Below are positions 1-11,779 of a stretch of 64,000 nt of DNA, piece after piece. Under the pieces are notes generated by a model. That model made no database searches. It saw only the letters and a program-made list of their open reading frames with translations, and was not told the origin of the DNA. Each line of letters opens with the position of its first letter. Position 1 is the first letter of the stretch. Where the stretch lies: NCBI GenBank assembly GCA_036874045.1, contig CM072339.1, positions 16,499,501-16,563,500 on the forward strand. The letters run 5' to 3'. This DNA comes from Cymodocea nodosa. Lineage: Eukaryota > Streptophyta > Magnoliopsida > Alismatales > Cymodoceaceae. The position numbers and the translations under genes were made by a program.

Positions 1-1144
1 GATTGTGGTGGTTATAGTGGTGGTAACGATGGTTGGTGTGATACTTCGGAGAATCGTCGATATTGTCTGTAGAAAGCTCGATGCTCCTCCTCTGTATACA
101 CTAGCCGTCCATCAATCACACCCACTTCTTTTTCTTCTTTTCTTTTATATTTCTTCAGTAGTAACTGCTTCTGCTTGAATGATCGGTTGGATTTCCTTCA
201 TTCATATCAACGGCGATGATTTCTTCTCCCTACGCAATACATGCAATCGTGGTTTTTCTTCCAACTATCCTGTTTTTGCTACCACTACAATGGCAAATTA
301 GAAAATAAATAGTCCGTGGAGTTACAGATAACTTAACGGACTTTCTTCGTTGATTTAACTATAAAACATGTGCATAAATTTAACTATCCGATGCTCAAGT
401 GCATTTCGGATACTTATAAACTTAACTATCCGATGCTTAGATGCATTTCGGATAGTTACAACTAACTCACCAATATATAACTTAAGTAAATCTACCAGAT
501 CTCGACACGTGTCAGCAACAGTTTAATAATAACATACACATTTCGGAGAGTTACAGGTCTAACTATCCGATGCTTAGATGCATTTCGGATAGTTACAGCT
601 AATTCACCGAAAATCCACTTAAGTCACTTTACTAGAACATGACACGTGTCCACAACTATTTTATAAATAAAAAGAGATTTCGAAGAGTTACACCTATAAC
701 TGTCCGATGCCCAACTACAATTTCGGATGGTTATAGATAATTCACCGAAAGTTCACTTAAGTTATGCATTATGGTTTCGACACGTGTACTTCTGGAAATA
801 ATAAAATATTCTTTCAAAACATAACTGTTCGGCAATATAAGCATAACTATCTGACATGTTCGGTCTGTTAAACATAACTGTCCGATATATGTTGGGTATG
901 TTAAATATAACTGTCTGAAATATCAGAAAATTCGAGTACTTAAGAATTTCACAGCTTGCAACTTACCGACAATTCAGAAATGTACTGAATTGACATTAAT
1001 TCCCCAAAATTAAGCAGATTCTTCAATTAAAGCATATAACAGTGCAATTATAACATAATGGCTTAATTCTCATATGATAAACTAAATATTATGCAATTAA
1101 CCATCATTTAACCGTTAATAATATGCACTTTTTCATTCTAAACA
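1..1144 (-). repeat. Gy1 3' LTR, partial (U3 side)
   Basis: This stretch aligns by eye with 7610-8729, from position 1 (gattgtggtgg) to the shared end ttctaaaca at 1136-1144; the two copies diverge immediately beyond it. On the minus strand the LTR starts TGTTTAGAATG. It contains repeated words such as CGGATAGTTA, AACTATCCGA, TTCACCGAAA and GACACGTGTC. Compared with the other LTR it has one extra short repeat near 866-915. About 1.1 kb of the LTR is outside the window. Confidence 0.92.
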
Positions 1145-1752
1145 TTACCTAACATCACAGAATCGCTCTGATTTCTATTGTTCTAGATTCTAAATGATTT
1201 GCTAGATAATGCCCCCAAAACCCTAGGTTTTAGTTTAAATAAGCTCTAAGTTTAGGCAGGTAATCAGGTCATTTCTAGAACCAACTATTACTATTTTATC
1301 TACGGTCTTAGCTACAATACTCTATTGAGTTATAGTTAACTCAATGGAATAAGCTTGTTGACTAACTCAAGACTCAATGGAGTAAGCTCGTTGAGTTAAG
1401 CGTACTCAACGGACTCCTCGTACAAACATATATATTAATAAAAATACTACAGATAATAGTTTTTCTATTTTTTTTTTTAAATTTCTCGATTTAACTGATA
1501 CTATGTTTTAGTCAGACCTAAATAATTTTTTCGGTTGAACCGATACTATGTTTTGGTAAAACCAACACATTTTTTTTAAAAAAAAAAATTAATATACATA
1601 TTTTTTTATGTTCCAGTCATACCGATGGATCTAGTCGGTTGAACCGTAACGATTTTTATATTATATATATATATATATATTAATGTGTTTTCTTTTTTTC
1701 TTGATTTTATAAAATTTTTTTTTTATATATAAACATAAAAACTAATTTCTTA
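1145..1752 (-). other. Gy1 3' non-coding internal region with dyad words
   Basis: This lies between the integrase stop and the 3' LTR. I see no reading frame. It holds inverted short words (GTTGAGTTA / AACTCAACGG around 1320-1420; CGGTTGAACCG twice around 1530-1650), long T and A runs and a short (TA)n near 1660. A clear polypurine tract directly against the LTR is not visible; the adjacent minus-strand bases are only weakly purine-rich. No gag is present here, unlike the equivalent place in Gy2. Confidence 0.6.
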
Positions 1753-3190
1753 CTAAGTAAAGCTCGAGTAATCCTCTACTCTGACTTCTTCTATAATTCT
1801 AAAGGAGTTTTTTGGTGTTTTCAGAATAGGTCTAAGTCTTTGTCCATTTACTTTAAATATATTCTGATTTTTAGGATTTTCAATTTCAATAGTTCCATAA
1901 GGATAAATATTTCAAACTATGTAAGGTCCTACCCATCTAGATCTTAATTTTCTTGGATGGTTATGGAGCCTAGCCATATAAAGATATACTTCTTGTCCTA
2001 TTTCAAAGCTTTTTGGAATAATTTTCCTATTATGCTAGTATTTTATTTTCTCTTTTTCTTTTACAGTCTTCGAATAAGCTTCATTTCTAAATTCTTCTAA
2101 ATCAATTAGTTGCATTTTTCTATTTTCAGCAGCTTGATTTAAATTAGTATTTAGAGTTTTTAATGCCCAATAAGCTTTATGTTCTATTTTAGCAGGTAAA
2201 TGACAACTTTTCCCATATACTAGCCTAAAAGGTGACATACTTAAGCTTGTTTTATAAGCAGTTCTATAAGCCCAAAGTACATCTATCAATCTATTAGCCT
2301 AATCTGTTCTAATAGGATTTACTACTTTTTCTAAGATTAACTTAATCTGTTTGTTTGCACTTTCTACTTGTCCACTTGTTTGCAGATGATATGATATGGC
2401 AATTTTATGGTTTACTCTATATTTCTTCATTAAGGCTTCAAAACTTCTATTACAAAAATGAGTTCCTCTATCACTGATAATAGCTTTAGGTATTCCAAAT
2501 CTGGCAAATATATTTGTTCTTATAAATTGTATTACCACTTTGTTATCATTAGTTTTTGTAGGAATAACTTCTATTCATTTAGATACATAATCCACCCTCA
2601 ACAATATGTAATTAAATTGATTAGACATAGGAAATGGACCCATAAAATCTATTCCCCATATATCAAAGATTTCAACCTCAACAATAGAATTAAGAGGCAT
2701 CATATTCCTCTTTGATATTTTTCCTATTTGTTGACATCTTAAACAACTTAAGCAATATTTATGAGCATCTTTGAATAGTGTTGACCAATAAAACCCACAT
2801 TGCAGAATTTTTGCAGCAATTTTCCTTGAACCAAAATGCCCTCCACAAGCTTGGTCATGACAGAAAGTTAATATGCTCGGATATTCAGTTTTTGGAACAC
2901 ATCTCCTTAAAACCAGATCAGAACATTTCTTAAATAAGTATGAGTCTTCCCAATAGTAATATTTTACTCTCGTGAAAAATAATTTCTTATCCTGTCTATT
3001 CCAATCCTTAAGTGTTAAACCAGTTACTAAGTAATTAACTATGTCTACATACCAAGGCATTGTGTTGATGGTCATTAATTGTTCATTAGGAAAATTATCC
3101 TTAATTTCAATATTTGATTTTTTTATTTGTAATCTTGATAAATGATCTGCTACTACATTCTCACAACCTTTTTAATTTCTAGATCAAATT
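1753..3190 (-). pseudogene. Gy1 integrase (broken)
   Basis: Integrase would insert the element's cDNA into the host genome. On the minus strand one sees the His/Cys zinc finger (HDQACGGHFG followed by CLSCLRCQ, about 2730-2860), the catalytic core (GIDFMGPFP near 2650; ISDRGTHF near 2460; [11 protein letters not shown] near 2350, together the D, D, E residues), and the C-terminal part (LRSRWVGP, FKVNGQRLRPILKTP) ending at a TAG at 1753-1755. The frame is interrupted several times, at about 2545-2575, 2290, 2035 and 1915. The nearest relative in the window is the Gy2 integrase, to which it is closely similar throughout. Confidence 0.88.
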
Positions 3191-4309
3191 CTTGTAATAA
3201 TAATATCCATCAGATCAATCTAGGTTTAATCTCTTTTTCTTTATTAGATGTTTTAAAGCTGAATGATCCGTGTATACTATCACTTTAGCTCCAATCAAAT
3301 ATGATCTAAACTTTTCTAAGGAAAGCACAACAGCTAATAGTTCTTTTTCAGTAGTTGTGTAATTAACTTGAGCATCATTTAAGGTTTTGCTTGCATAATG
3401 AATCACTCTAAGAGATTTTTCTATTTTCTGTCCTAACACTGCTCCTACAGCAAAATCCGAAATGTCGCACATTAATTCAAATGGATGGTTCCAATCAGGT
3501 GCTTGAATTATAGGAGTTGAAATTAAGCTAGTCTTAAGTCTGAAAAATGCTTCCTTGCAATTTTTATCAAAATTAAATGGGACATCTTTTAATAGATTAG
3601 TTAAAGGTTTAGCTATTTTGCTAAAGTCTTTAATAAATCTTCTATAAAAACCAGCATGTCCTAGAAATGATCTCATATCTTTTACTGATTTAGGTTCTGG
3701 TAGATTAGAAATTACTTCTATTTTAGCTTTATCTACTTCCAACCCTTTCTTAGAAACAACATACCCTAAGACTATTCCTTGTTTAACCATGAAGTGACAT
3801 TTTTCCTAATTTAAAACCAAATTTTTTTTCACATAGCGTTTTAATATTTGGTCTAAATTGCATAAACAAACTTCATATGAGTTGCCATATACAGTAAAAT
3901 CATCCATAAATATTTCTAAGAAATCTTCAATCATTCCAGTAAATATGCCTTACATACACCTTTGAAAGGTAGCTGGTGCATTGTATAATCCGAATGACAT
4001 TCTCTTAAAAGCATAAGTTCCATTAGAACATGTGAACGTTACTTTCTCTTGATCCTCTAATGCTACTAGAATTTGATTATAACCTGAATACCCGTTTAGG
4101 AAACAAAAATATTCTTGCCCTGCTAATCTTTCCAACATTTGGTCTATAAAAGGTAAGGGAAAATGATCTTTCCTAGTCACAACATTCAACTTTCTATAGT
4201 CTATACATATTCTCCAGCTTGATTGAATTCTAGTAGGTATCAAGTCTTGACTTTCATTCTTAATAACTGTTAATCCTAATTTCTTGGGAACTACATGGAT
4301 TGGGCTAAC
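3191..4309 (-). pseudogene. Gy1 reverse transcriptase and RNase H (broken)
   Basis: This is the region that would copy the RNA template. On the minus strand the RT core includes CIDYRKLN, FCFLNGYSGYNQI and, near 3900, EIFMDDF, whose MDD is the catalytic metal-binding motif. RNase H follows at 3215-3790 with [35 protein letters not shown] and TEKELLAVV; the later TDHSALKHL segment is also present. A frameshift/stop near 3790-3950 separates the two halves. I infer no activity. Domain order and spacing are normal for Ty3/gypsy pol. Confidence 0.9.
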
Positions 4310-5308
4310 CTACGAGCCATCATAAATCGGATAAATTATGTCATTATCTAACCATTTCACTATTTCCTTCTTGACTACTTCTTTAAGGTTTGGATTTAAT
4401 CTCCTCTCAGGAATTCTAACAGGTTTAGCATTCTCTTCTAAATATATGTGGTGACAGCATAAAGTTGAACATAACCCTTTTATATCAGTCATAGTCCATC
4501 CTATTGCTTCTTTATAACTCTTTACTACATCTTTTAATTTAGCTATTTGATCCTCTTTTAAATTTGAAGCAATAATGATTGGACAGGTTCGTTTATCTTC
4601 TAGAAATATATAAGTTAATTCAGGAGGTAAAGGTTTTAATTCTAAATGTTGCCCATCAGAAGCTAGAGCTCTTAATTGAACATCATCATTTTCTAAATTA
4701 ATTTCTTCCAGATCTCCTTCTATATTTATGCTTTCACTTTCTTCTAAAATTTCAGAATTGATTTGCCTATTTAATTCTTCTTGAATCACATCATCTAACA
4801 TATCTCCTTCATCCTCTAAAAAGTCTATGGTATGTAAGGACATTTCTAATTCCTCAAACCTTTCTGGTTTGAAAATATTTAATTGAGTATCCTCATTACC
4901 ATATGCTAACTTCATTACTCTAGTTTTACAATTTATAACAGCCTCTGATGTTGCTAAAAATGGCCTTCCTAAAATTAAAGATGTATTACTATTTTTATGC
5001 TTAATTTGTTGGGAATCCAAAATTACAATATCAATAGGATATATAAAATTTTTGATTTTAATTAAGACATCCTCTATTTTTCCTCTAGGGTATCTTATAC
5101 TTCTATCAGCTAATTGAATAACCGTACTAGTAGGAGTTAAGCCTTCTAATCCTAAGGATGCAAATATATCACTTGGCATAACATTTATACCTACACCTAA
5201 GTCTATTAAGGTTCTTTCTAAAATGGTGTTTCCTATGGTGCATGATATAACAGGGATTCCAGGATCAGATAACTTTTTAGGAATTTGTGGCAGAAATAGG
5301 GAACTACT
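4310..5308 (-). pseudogene. Gy1 aspartic protease and linker to RT (broken)
   Basis: On the minus strand the protease site reads IDLGVGINVMP near 5180-5210. The Athila/Tat family normally has DLGA here, so the glycine-following Ala is replaced by Val. Downstream are LADRSIRYPRGKIEDVLIK and LILGRPFLAT, both typical of this protease family, then an acidic linker and the first RT residues (GWTMTDIKG; RIPERRLNPNLKEVVKKEI). A stop at about 4310 and another before the first Met near 5180 break it. Confidence 0.88.
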
Positions 5309-6489
5309 TTACTCAGCTAAAAAGACATTTCTAAGAACTTTTCGCTCTCTTTTCTTAGTACACCAATCCTTAAGAAATTTAGCACAAGGTGACATTTTCT
5401 GCAATAGATCTAACAAGGGAATGTTAACTTGTACTTTTTCAAAAATTTCTCTGATTTTTTCTTGTTTTTCAGGTATTGTTTGTTGTAATCTTTCAGGATA
5501 GGATGCTAAAGATTTTGATTTCAAAGATTCTTTTTCTTTTAGTTGATTTGTTTGATCCTTTTTAGCTTCATTAGCAAATTCAGATTGTTCTTCAGTGATT
5601 TCTAGATTTTCAGCTATTATATTTTCATTATCATTTTGATTTTTACTCTTATCCACATTCATATCATTTTCATTTTGAGTTCTTGGTGGTATATCAGTTC
5701 CAGATCTTAATGTTTACACATACATCTTCCATATTTTCATTACTCTTATGATGTTTTTTTATATCATTTTCGTAATTATGATCTTCAATTGTTTTTAGTT
5801 TTAAAGTGCATTCTTTAAATTCTCTTGCATTAATATTTTCTGTTTGCTGTATATTTTGTAAATTATGTAGGTTTATAACATTATAATTTTCATTGTCTTG
5901 TTGTATAACTTCTATTTTCATTGTATATTCGTCTAATGCTTTTAGTTTTCTTTCCAAATCATCTAATTTCATTGCATTCAATTTTTGATCAATTTTCATT
6001 ATGGTTTTTTCAGTTTCGTAAATTATATCCATTTTAGGTTCTGAATATGCTTCCTTATAGTTTAATTGGTTGACTTTTTGTTGCTGACACATAAAGTATT
6101 CTAGTTTGTCCAGGTTTTGCTCTATACTACACTCCAGTCTATCATACCTATTCCAAACTTCCGTGTCTCTCAACATATTACACATTCTATACTGACCATC
6201 AGTTGGGTAAACTATAGGATTCTCATACTCAGCTCTATTATATTGAGGATAATTCATTTATTGTTCATGGGATCTAACCATCTGTAAACGTTTTAGTTTC
6301 AAACATTCAGAAATGTCATGTCCTTTAGAATTGTAGAATTCACATATGCTAATTACAGGTTTCAGAAATCTTTAAGCATAAGCATATGCCATATTCTTAA
6401 TTACCAAAGAAAACACCCAACACTTTGGCTATTAAAACAAAACAGCTCTAACAGTTGCTTATATTAATTCAATTCAATTCAATTCAATT
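5309..6489 (-). pseudogene. Gy1 leader and N-terminal ORF: zinc-knuckle remnant and coiled-coil linker
   Basis: Reading down the minus strand from the PBS, the first recognisable peptide (about 6350-6290) has the spacing of a CCHC knuckle, C-x2-Y-x4-H-x4-C, with the second Cys changed to Tyr. Then come two reading frames (6257-5694, 187 residues, charged and heptad-like; 5662-5309, 117 residues). The second contains YPERL, NIPLLDLL and FLKDWCTKKR, the block that in Athila-type elements sits between gag and protease. No capsid (major gag) domain is visible. Leader bases 6440-6490 hold a short repeat of ttcaa. Confidence 0.7.
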
Positions 6490-6507
6490 CCCCCGGCAAC
6501 GATGCCA
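6490..6507 (-). other. Gy1 primer-binding site, tRNA-Asp type
   Basis: The minus strand reads TGGCATCGTTGCCGGGGG, seven bases inside the LTR end. It matches the 3' end of plant tRNA-Asp (TGGCGCCGTTGCCGGGG expected) at all but two adjacent positions. This fixes the element's orientation and the inner edge of the 5' LTR. Confidence 0.88.
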
Positions 6508-6514
6508 TAAAACT

Positions 6515-8729
6515 TGTTTACTTTTTCCTAGCACGACACTAGAATATCTGATTAGATCTCCAATAATGTACTAGAAAAACTTGGATTTGTTACTTCTGTT
6601 TTTACTTAGTTAATTTATCTTTATGCCTATTCTTTTTCTTTAAGAAGTAAACAAACAACCTTTAATACAATTTAGATATTAATTCCAATTTGTACTTTAA
6701 CTGCAAGTGGACAGTGTCTATTGTATCATGTGCAACTACAGGTCGATCCCACAGGGAATTGCTTAAAAGTTTAGAACTGTCCGTTTGTTAACAATCAAAT
6801 TTATATATTCAATAAGCTCTCCGTTGAATTACAATTAACTCAATGGATAAAGTTCGTTGAGTTATAGCTAATTCAACGGACTAACCTCGTGGACTTAAGT
6901 TAACTACACGAGCCTATCTTTTCTTTTTAATATTGCTATTTATAGAGGAATTCGGCCAACCATTGGGCAACTCCATAGATTGAAAATAACATCAATTAAG
7001 CTCTTTAATGTTAGTAAACACTAGATTTATCATTAAGCAATACTAACATTTAGATAATTCAAACAGTAACCATTAAAATCTTTAAGTCTTTTGAACGAAC
7101 CAATTTCAGTAAACTGTAAAACTAAAACAAACATAAAACAATCACAACACTAACAAAGATAACATTAATCACAATACAACACAAACAATACAACACTCAA
7201 ATACAACATACAATAGCAGATAAGTTGTTTTTGGTATTTTTGGTTTAATATGAACATGGAAATGGGCAAAAGGTGAAATGTAAAGTAATCTCAATCAACA
7301 GCAAATACTTCCGTCACTACATACGACGTGATTACACCACTAAAAATTAAACCACTTACAATCTTGTCTCCTCTCCCAATAGAATTGCGAGTCCAGAATT
7401 GCAAGATAATCTCCTCTTCAACATACAGACATCAACCCGAAGTCAAGGCTAGAAGCTTTACGATCTCCTAAAATATGAGTCGGTGCTTGGTGAAAATGGC
7501 TTCCCTTCCCGCGACACGATCACTCCTCACAGTGGTTGTCAGGCACTATGTTTGGCTCGAAATCGACCTGACATCAAGAAAGTATTCTCACAGACCTCCG
7601 ATGGTTGGCGATTAAGGTGGATATAGTGGTGGTAATGATGGTTAGTGTGGTACTTTGGAGAATTGCCGATACTGCCTACAGAAAGCTCGGTGTTCCTCCT
7701 CTGTCCACACTGGCCGTCCATCAATCACCCATGCACACTTTACTTCTTTTTCTTCTTTTCTTTTATATTTCTTTAGTAGTAACTACTTCTGCTTGAATGG
7801 TCGGTTGGATTTCCTTCATTTATATCAACGACGATGATTTCTTCTCCCTACGCATTACATGCAATCGTGATTTTTCTTCCAACTGTCCTGTTTCTGCAAC
7901 TACTACAGTAGCATATTAGAAAATAAATAGTCTGTGGAGTTACAGATAACTCAACAGACTTTCTTCGTTGATTTAACTATAAAACATGTACATACATTTA
8001 ACTATCTGATGCTCAAATGCATTTCAGATACTTATAAACTTAACTATCTGATGCTCAAATGCATTTCGGATAGTTATAGATAACTCACCGATATATAACT
8101 TAAGTAAATCTACCAAATCTCGACACGTGTCAACAGCAATTTAATAATAAAATACACATTTCGGAGAGTTACAGGTTTAACTATCCGATACTTAGATGCA
8201 TTTTGGATAGTTACAGCTAACTCACCGAAAGTCCACTTAAGTCACTTTACCAGAACATGACACGTGTCCTCAGCTATTTTATAAATAAAAAAAGATTTCA
8301 GAGGGTTACACATATAACTGTACGATGCCCAACTACAATTTCGGATAGTTATAGATAACTCACCGAAAGTTCACTTAAGACATGCATTATGGTTTCGACA
8401 CGTGTACTTTTGGAAATAATAAAATATTCTTTTAAAGCATAATTGTTTAGCAATATAAACATAACTATTTGACATGTTCGGTCTGTTAAACATAACTGTC
8501 CGAAATATTAGAAAATTCGGATACTTAAGAATTTCACAGCCTGCAACTTACCGACAGTTCAGAAATGTACTAAATTGACATTAATTCCCCAAAATTAAGC
8601 AGATTCTTTAATTAAAGCATATAACAGTGCAATTATAACATAATGGCTTAATTCTCATATGATAAGCTAAATATTATGCAATTAACCATCTTTTAACCAT
8701 TAATAAGATGTACTTTTTCATTCTAAACA
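6515..8729 (-). repeat. Gy1 5' LTR, complete (2215 bp; G-LTR family)
   Basis: The ends are TGTTTA at 6515-6520 and TAAACA at 8724-8729, a six-base inverted repeat with TG...CA termini. 7610-8729 is repeated at 1-1144. At least six other stretches in the window belong to the same LTR family (24885-25221 with 33896-34350, 22017-24022, 41188-42350 with 55859-56558, 42351-43484 with 54996-55858, 61778-62796, 62797-64000). The half toward 8729 (U3) carries the CGGATAGTTA / CACGTG dyad units; the half toward 6515 carries GTTGAGTTA / AACTCAACGG words near 6825-6905. Confidence 0.93.
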
Positions 8730-8775
8730 GTATGTTATTATTATGTTTGTATTATTTTTAATTTATAATATTGAA

Positions 8776-9300
8776 TTGTATAAGTTGATAATTGTATTAT
8801 TTTTTTGTAGGTAAATATTATTTGGTCGATGTAGGATTTCCAAATCACTCTGAATTTATTTCTCCATATTGAGGCATACGATATCATTTATTAGAATATG
8901 ATTAAAATCGACTTCTAAATAATGCAATTGAAAACTTCAATTACAGACATTCACAACTGAGGAATGTAATTGAACGTACATTTGAAGTAATTAAGCATCG
9001 TTTTGCCATTTTACGAGGATACATGCCATATCTATTTCAAACACAAGTGAAGATAGTAATAGCATGTTTTCTCTTGCACAATTTTATTAGAAGAGTAAAT
9101 CGTGAAGATTTACTTGAAGATCTTGAAGATGAATTACTTGGAGAAAATACTGATGATCTACAAGAAGAAACATCTATTCATGTTGAAGAAGAAAGTATAT
9201 CTTGTAGTACTAATTTGAGTGTAAATCAACGAAAAAGAATAGTTAATGTATTGTGTGAACAAATTATGTACTCTACGTGGGAAAGAAATAATATGTGATT
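8776..9300 (+). pseudogene. PIF/Harbinger transposase exon, copy 1 (broken)
   Basis: After a T-rich run ending in tag at 8810, the frame from 8813 reads KYYLVDVGFPNHSEFISPY, a TGA (8870-8872), GIRYHLLEYD, a TAA, then NAIENFNYRHSQLRNVIERTF, VIKHRFAILRGYMPY, and QVKIVIACFLLHNFIRR, ending with an acidic tail and TGA at 9296-9298. This is the C-terminal part of the DDE-type (HARBI1-like) transposase of PIF/Harbinger elements, including the RNVIER and CLLHNFIR blocks. The start of the gene is missing; the left side is cut off by Gy1 at 8729. The preceding tttttttgtag looks like a splice acceptor, so this is probably the last exon. Confidence 0.85.
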
Positions 9301-9472
9301 TTTTTATTTAAAAATTACTTATAATGAATTATAATTTTTGATGAAGAAGATAATTCATAACTTGCATCTTCTATATAATACATTATTTATAATTTTTCTT
9401 TTCAAATTTAAATATTTTATATTTAAAATGTAATATTTAATAATTTAAAAATTCTTAGTTAATGTATTTCTA

Positions 9473-10060
9473 ATTATTTCTTATAAGTATACAAATATAA
9501 TAGAATTCTTGTTATTTCTCGACGTGCACAAACAACGTTTCATTTCCTATCATTTCCTAAGGTGCATAAATAAGTTGATAATTGTATTATTTTTTTGTAG
9601 GTAAATATTATTTGGTCGATGTAGGATTTCCAAATCACTTTGAATTTATTTCTCCATATTGAGGCATACGATATCATTTATCAGAATATGATCAAAATCG
9701 ACTTCCAAATAATGCAATTGAAAACTTCAATTACAGACATTCACAACTGAGGAATGTAATTGAACGTACATTTGGAGTAATTAAGCATCGTTTTGCCATT
9801 TTACGAGGATACATGCCATATCCATTTCAAACACAAGTGAAGTTAATAATAACATGTTTTCTCTTAGCACAATTTTATTAGAAGAGTAAATCGTGAAGAT
9901 TTACTTGAAGATCTTGAAGATGAATTACTTGGAGAAAATACTGATAATCTACAAGAAGAAACATCTAATTATTTCTTATAAGTATACAAATATAATAGAA
10001 TTCTTGTTATTTCTCGACGTGCACAAACAACATTTCATTTCCTATCATTTTCTAAGGTAC
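9473..10060 (+). repeat. Tandem duplication inside the Harbinger remnant
   Basis: The flank at 9473-9570 (attatttcttataagtatac ... ataa) recurs at 9967-10060 with few changes. With copy 1 and copy 2 of the exon this gives the order exon, flank, exon, flank, i.e. a direct tandem duplication followed by a 300-bp deletion in the second unit. Confidence 0.8.
9571..9965 (+). pseudogene. PIF/Harbinger transposase exon, copy 2 (truncated duplicate)
   Basis: A near-identical repeat of about 8776-9173. It shares the TGA after FISPY with copy 1 but has CAA (Gln) where copy 1 has TAA. A one-base insertion at about 9866 shifts the frame inside the LLHNFIR block. It ends at the acatct point (about 9965), where the sequence jumps directly to the downstream flank, so the last part of the exon and about 170 bp of flank are missing relative to copy 1. 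Confidence 0.83.
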
Positions 10061-10179
10061 ACAAATAATATTTCATTTCCTATCATATCCTATCATGTCC
10101 TGTTATTTCTATTGCCTATAATTTCCTGTATCTCTTATTGTTTCCTTTTCTAATAGAAAACGAACACAAATAGGCCTTA
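10061..10179 (+). mobile_element. Right terminal region of the Harbinger element with TIR end and TTA target site
   Basis: A run of tttcctatcat-like words (10068-10140) leads to gaaaacgaacacaaataggcc ending at 10176, followed by TTA at 10177-10179. Read inward it begins GGCCTATTTGTGTTCG, the style of a PIF/Harbinger terminal inverted repeat, and TTA is that superfamily's target duplication. The left TIR is not in the window, so the call rests on one end and the adjacent transposase. Confidence 0.6.
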
Positions 10180-10463
10180 ATTGATTATATTGAGGTAATT
10201 TACAAAAAAGGAAAGTATCCTAAATAAGGAAGATCGTTTACATGACCATAATAACTTGTGACAACCAATGAATGACATTAATAAACCACAGATAAGGTAA
10301 GTACTAAATTACTTTTGTTCTTCACAAAGCCACTCTCAAGAGATTCCTTCCAACAGCTATGTGTCAAGATTTCCCTTAGATCTACTAGTGCTCGCTTGGA
10401 GGGGCATGTGAATAGTTAATTATAATTGTTTGTACAAATGCCTTCTAGAATATTCTATCGTCA

Positions 10464-10465
<2 letters not shown>

Positions 10466-10520
<55 letters not shown>
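10466..10520. repeat. (TA)n microsatellite, about 27 units
   Basis: An uninterrupted TA run of 55 bases. Likely polymorphic; the short peptide of alternating Ile-Tyr it encodes is not a gene. Confidence 0.97.
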
Positions 10521-10523
<3 letters not shown>

Positions 10524-11746
10524 ACTCATCTTCATCAATGATAGAACTACGTAATTATCAAATCCACCAAAGTCTATCACTCAGCAGATTGCAATGGGCA
10601 AGAGAACTCGACAAATCATGATAGGAAGGAGAACTTGACAGATCACGATGATGAATAAGAGGATTGCTACAGAAGAACATATACTACTGTAGAAGATTGT
10701 GAACTATTACGAGGGCACAAAATAGATTTCATTGGGTTTTTTACGATGGGTGGTGATGGACGAGATCAAGGATGTTGCAGATTATTCTATTCCCAAGGGC
10801 ATGATTGGCGTTTGACACAAAAAATCGACTAATCTTTTCAATCACAATCTCAAACCTGCACATTCTTCTTTTCATCGTGCTATGGTAATATCGTGACATA
10901 CAATGAATGTCATGGTTGGAGTATAAATCAAATGCACCTTTTTAAGATTCGAGAAGAAAAGTAGCTCACACGTGGTCACCCCGTACACCAAACACAAATA
11001 AAGCATAACAATTCATTACGGTAAATATGTTTTTAAGGTATGTTTTGATAGGACTCTCTTGAAGAGTAGATCAAACATAAGAGTGGAACTGTAGTTGTGA
11101 ATTTAAAAGAACAGCTTCTTCTGAAAGAAGTTGAAAAACGAGAGTGGTGTTTGGGCACATGCAAGGAAGGAAGGAGGGAGATCGTCTGCTTGCGTCGCCC
11201 GCCACCTCGCGTTCTGTCTCTTCTCCATCCATCCTTAATTTGCATGGATGCCTGCCGTCCACTTATGATTTAAGGGCAAATGCGTTACCGTTCGATTTCG
11301 CTGGCAGTCAAAAACGAGTCAAAAACGCAAGTGTCATCGTCTTCAATTTGGAGTTAATAATCGTATTCACAGTTTCTCTTCAATTCTAGCCGATCGAGTC
11401 GTATTCTACGGCCGTCCATCCATTGATTGTTTCGGACCGATATTTTTGAAACGGCGACTGTTGCAGTTGGTCAACAAAAAACGTGGGCGACCCCAATACA
11501 GCGCAGGCACCTTTGATGATGTTTTGTCTTCAAAATTTCTTTAGCGAGAGGTGTTGCAGTCAATGTCAAGATAAATTGATGGTAACGAAACGAGTGCATG
11601 ATGTTACTAAATTCAGGTATAACTACGTCACTTTCGATATAAGAATTTTTCTTAAATACTTAATTAGATGAAAAGATTTAATTTCAAAATTTAATAACTC
11701 AGGTGAACTGCAATCACCTAAAAAGACTTTATACACTCAGATAAGA

Positions 11747-11779
11747 TCTCTCTCTCTCTCTCTCTCCTCCTCTCTCTCA
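11747..11779. repeat. (CT)n pyrimidine tract
   Basis: TC/CT repeats with one cct interruption, inside unannotated intergenic DNA about 1 kb upstream of the aldolase start. It is purine/pyrimidine asymmetric; I see nothing tying it to the gene. Confidence 0.9.

Larger units (their letters stand above)
1..8729 (-). mobile_element. Gy1: Ty3/gypsy LTR retrotransposon, 3' end cut by window edge
   Basis: Read on the minus strand the order is 5' LTR (6515-8729), primer-binding site (6490-6507), zinc-knuckle remnant and acidic linker, protease, reverse transcriptase, RNase H, integrase, a 3' non-coding stretch, and the first 1144 bp of the 3' LTR. The integrase-last order shows Ty3/gypsy. The DLG-type protease and tRNA-Asp-type PBS point to the Athila/Tat side of the superfamily (family knowledge). 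The coding part is broken into at least seven frames, so it is inactive. There is no capsid domain anywhere between the PBS and protease or after integrase. The target duplication cannot be tested because the other end lies outside the window; the flank right of 8729 begins gtatg. Confidence 0.9.

Noticed and set aside
7605-7837. Two short overlapping plus frames inside the Gy1 5' LTR.
   Set aside because: They are antisense to the element within an LTR; the homologous stretch at position 1 does not keep the frames open.
10430-10621. A 63-codon frame with a long Ile-Tyr run.
   Set aside because: It is the translation of the (TA)n microsatellite.
11144-11389. An 81-codon plus-strand frame in the least AT-rich part of the intergenic region, with overlapping minus frames.
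   Set aside because: Three frames overlap the same 230 bases, none with a recognisable domain or exon structure. Chance is the simpler explanation.
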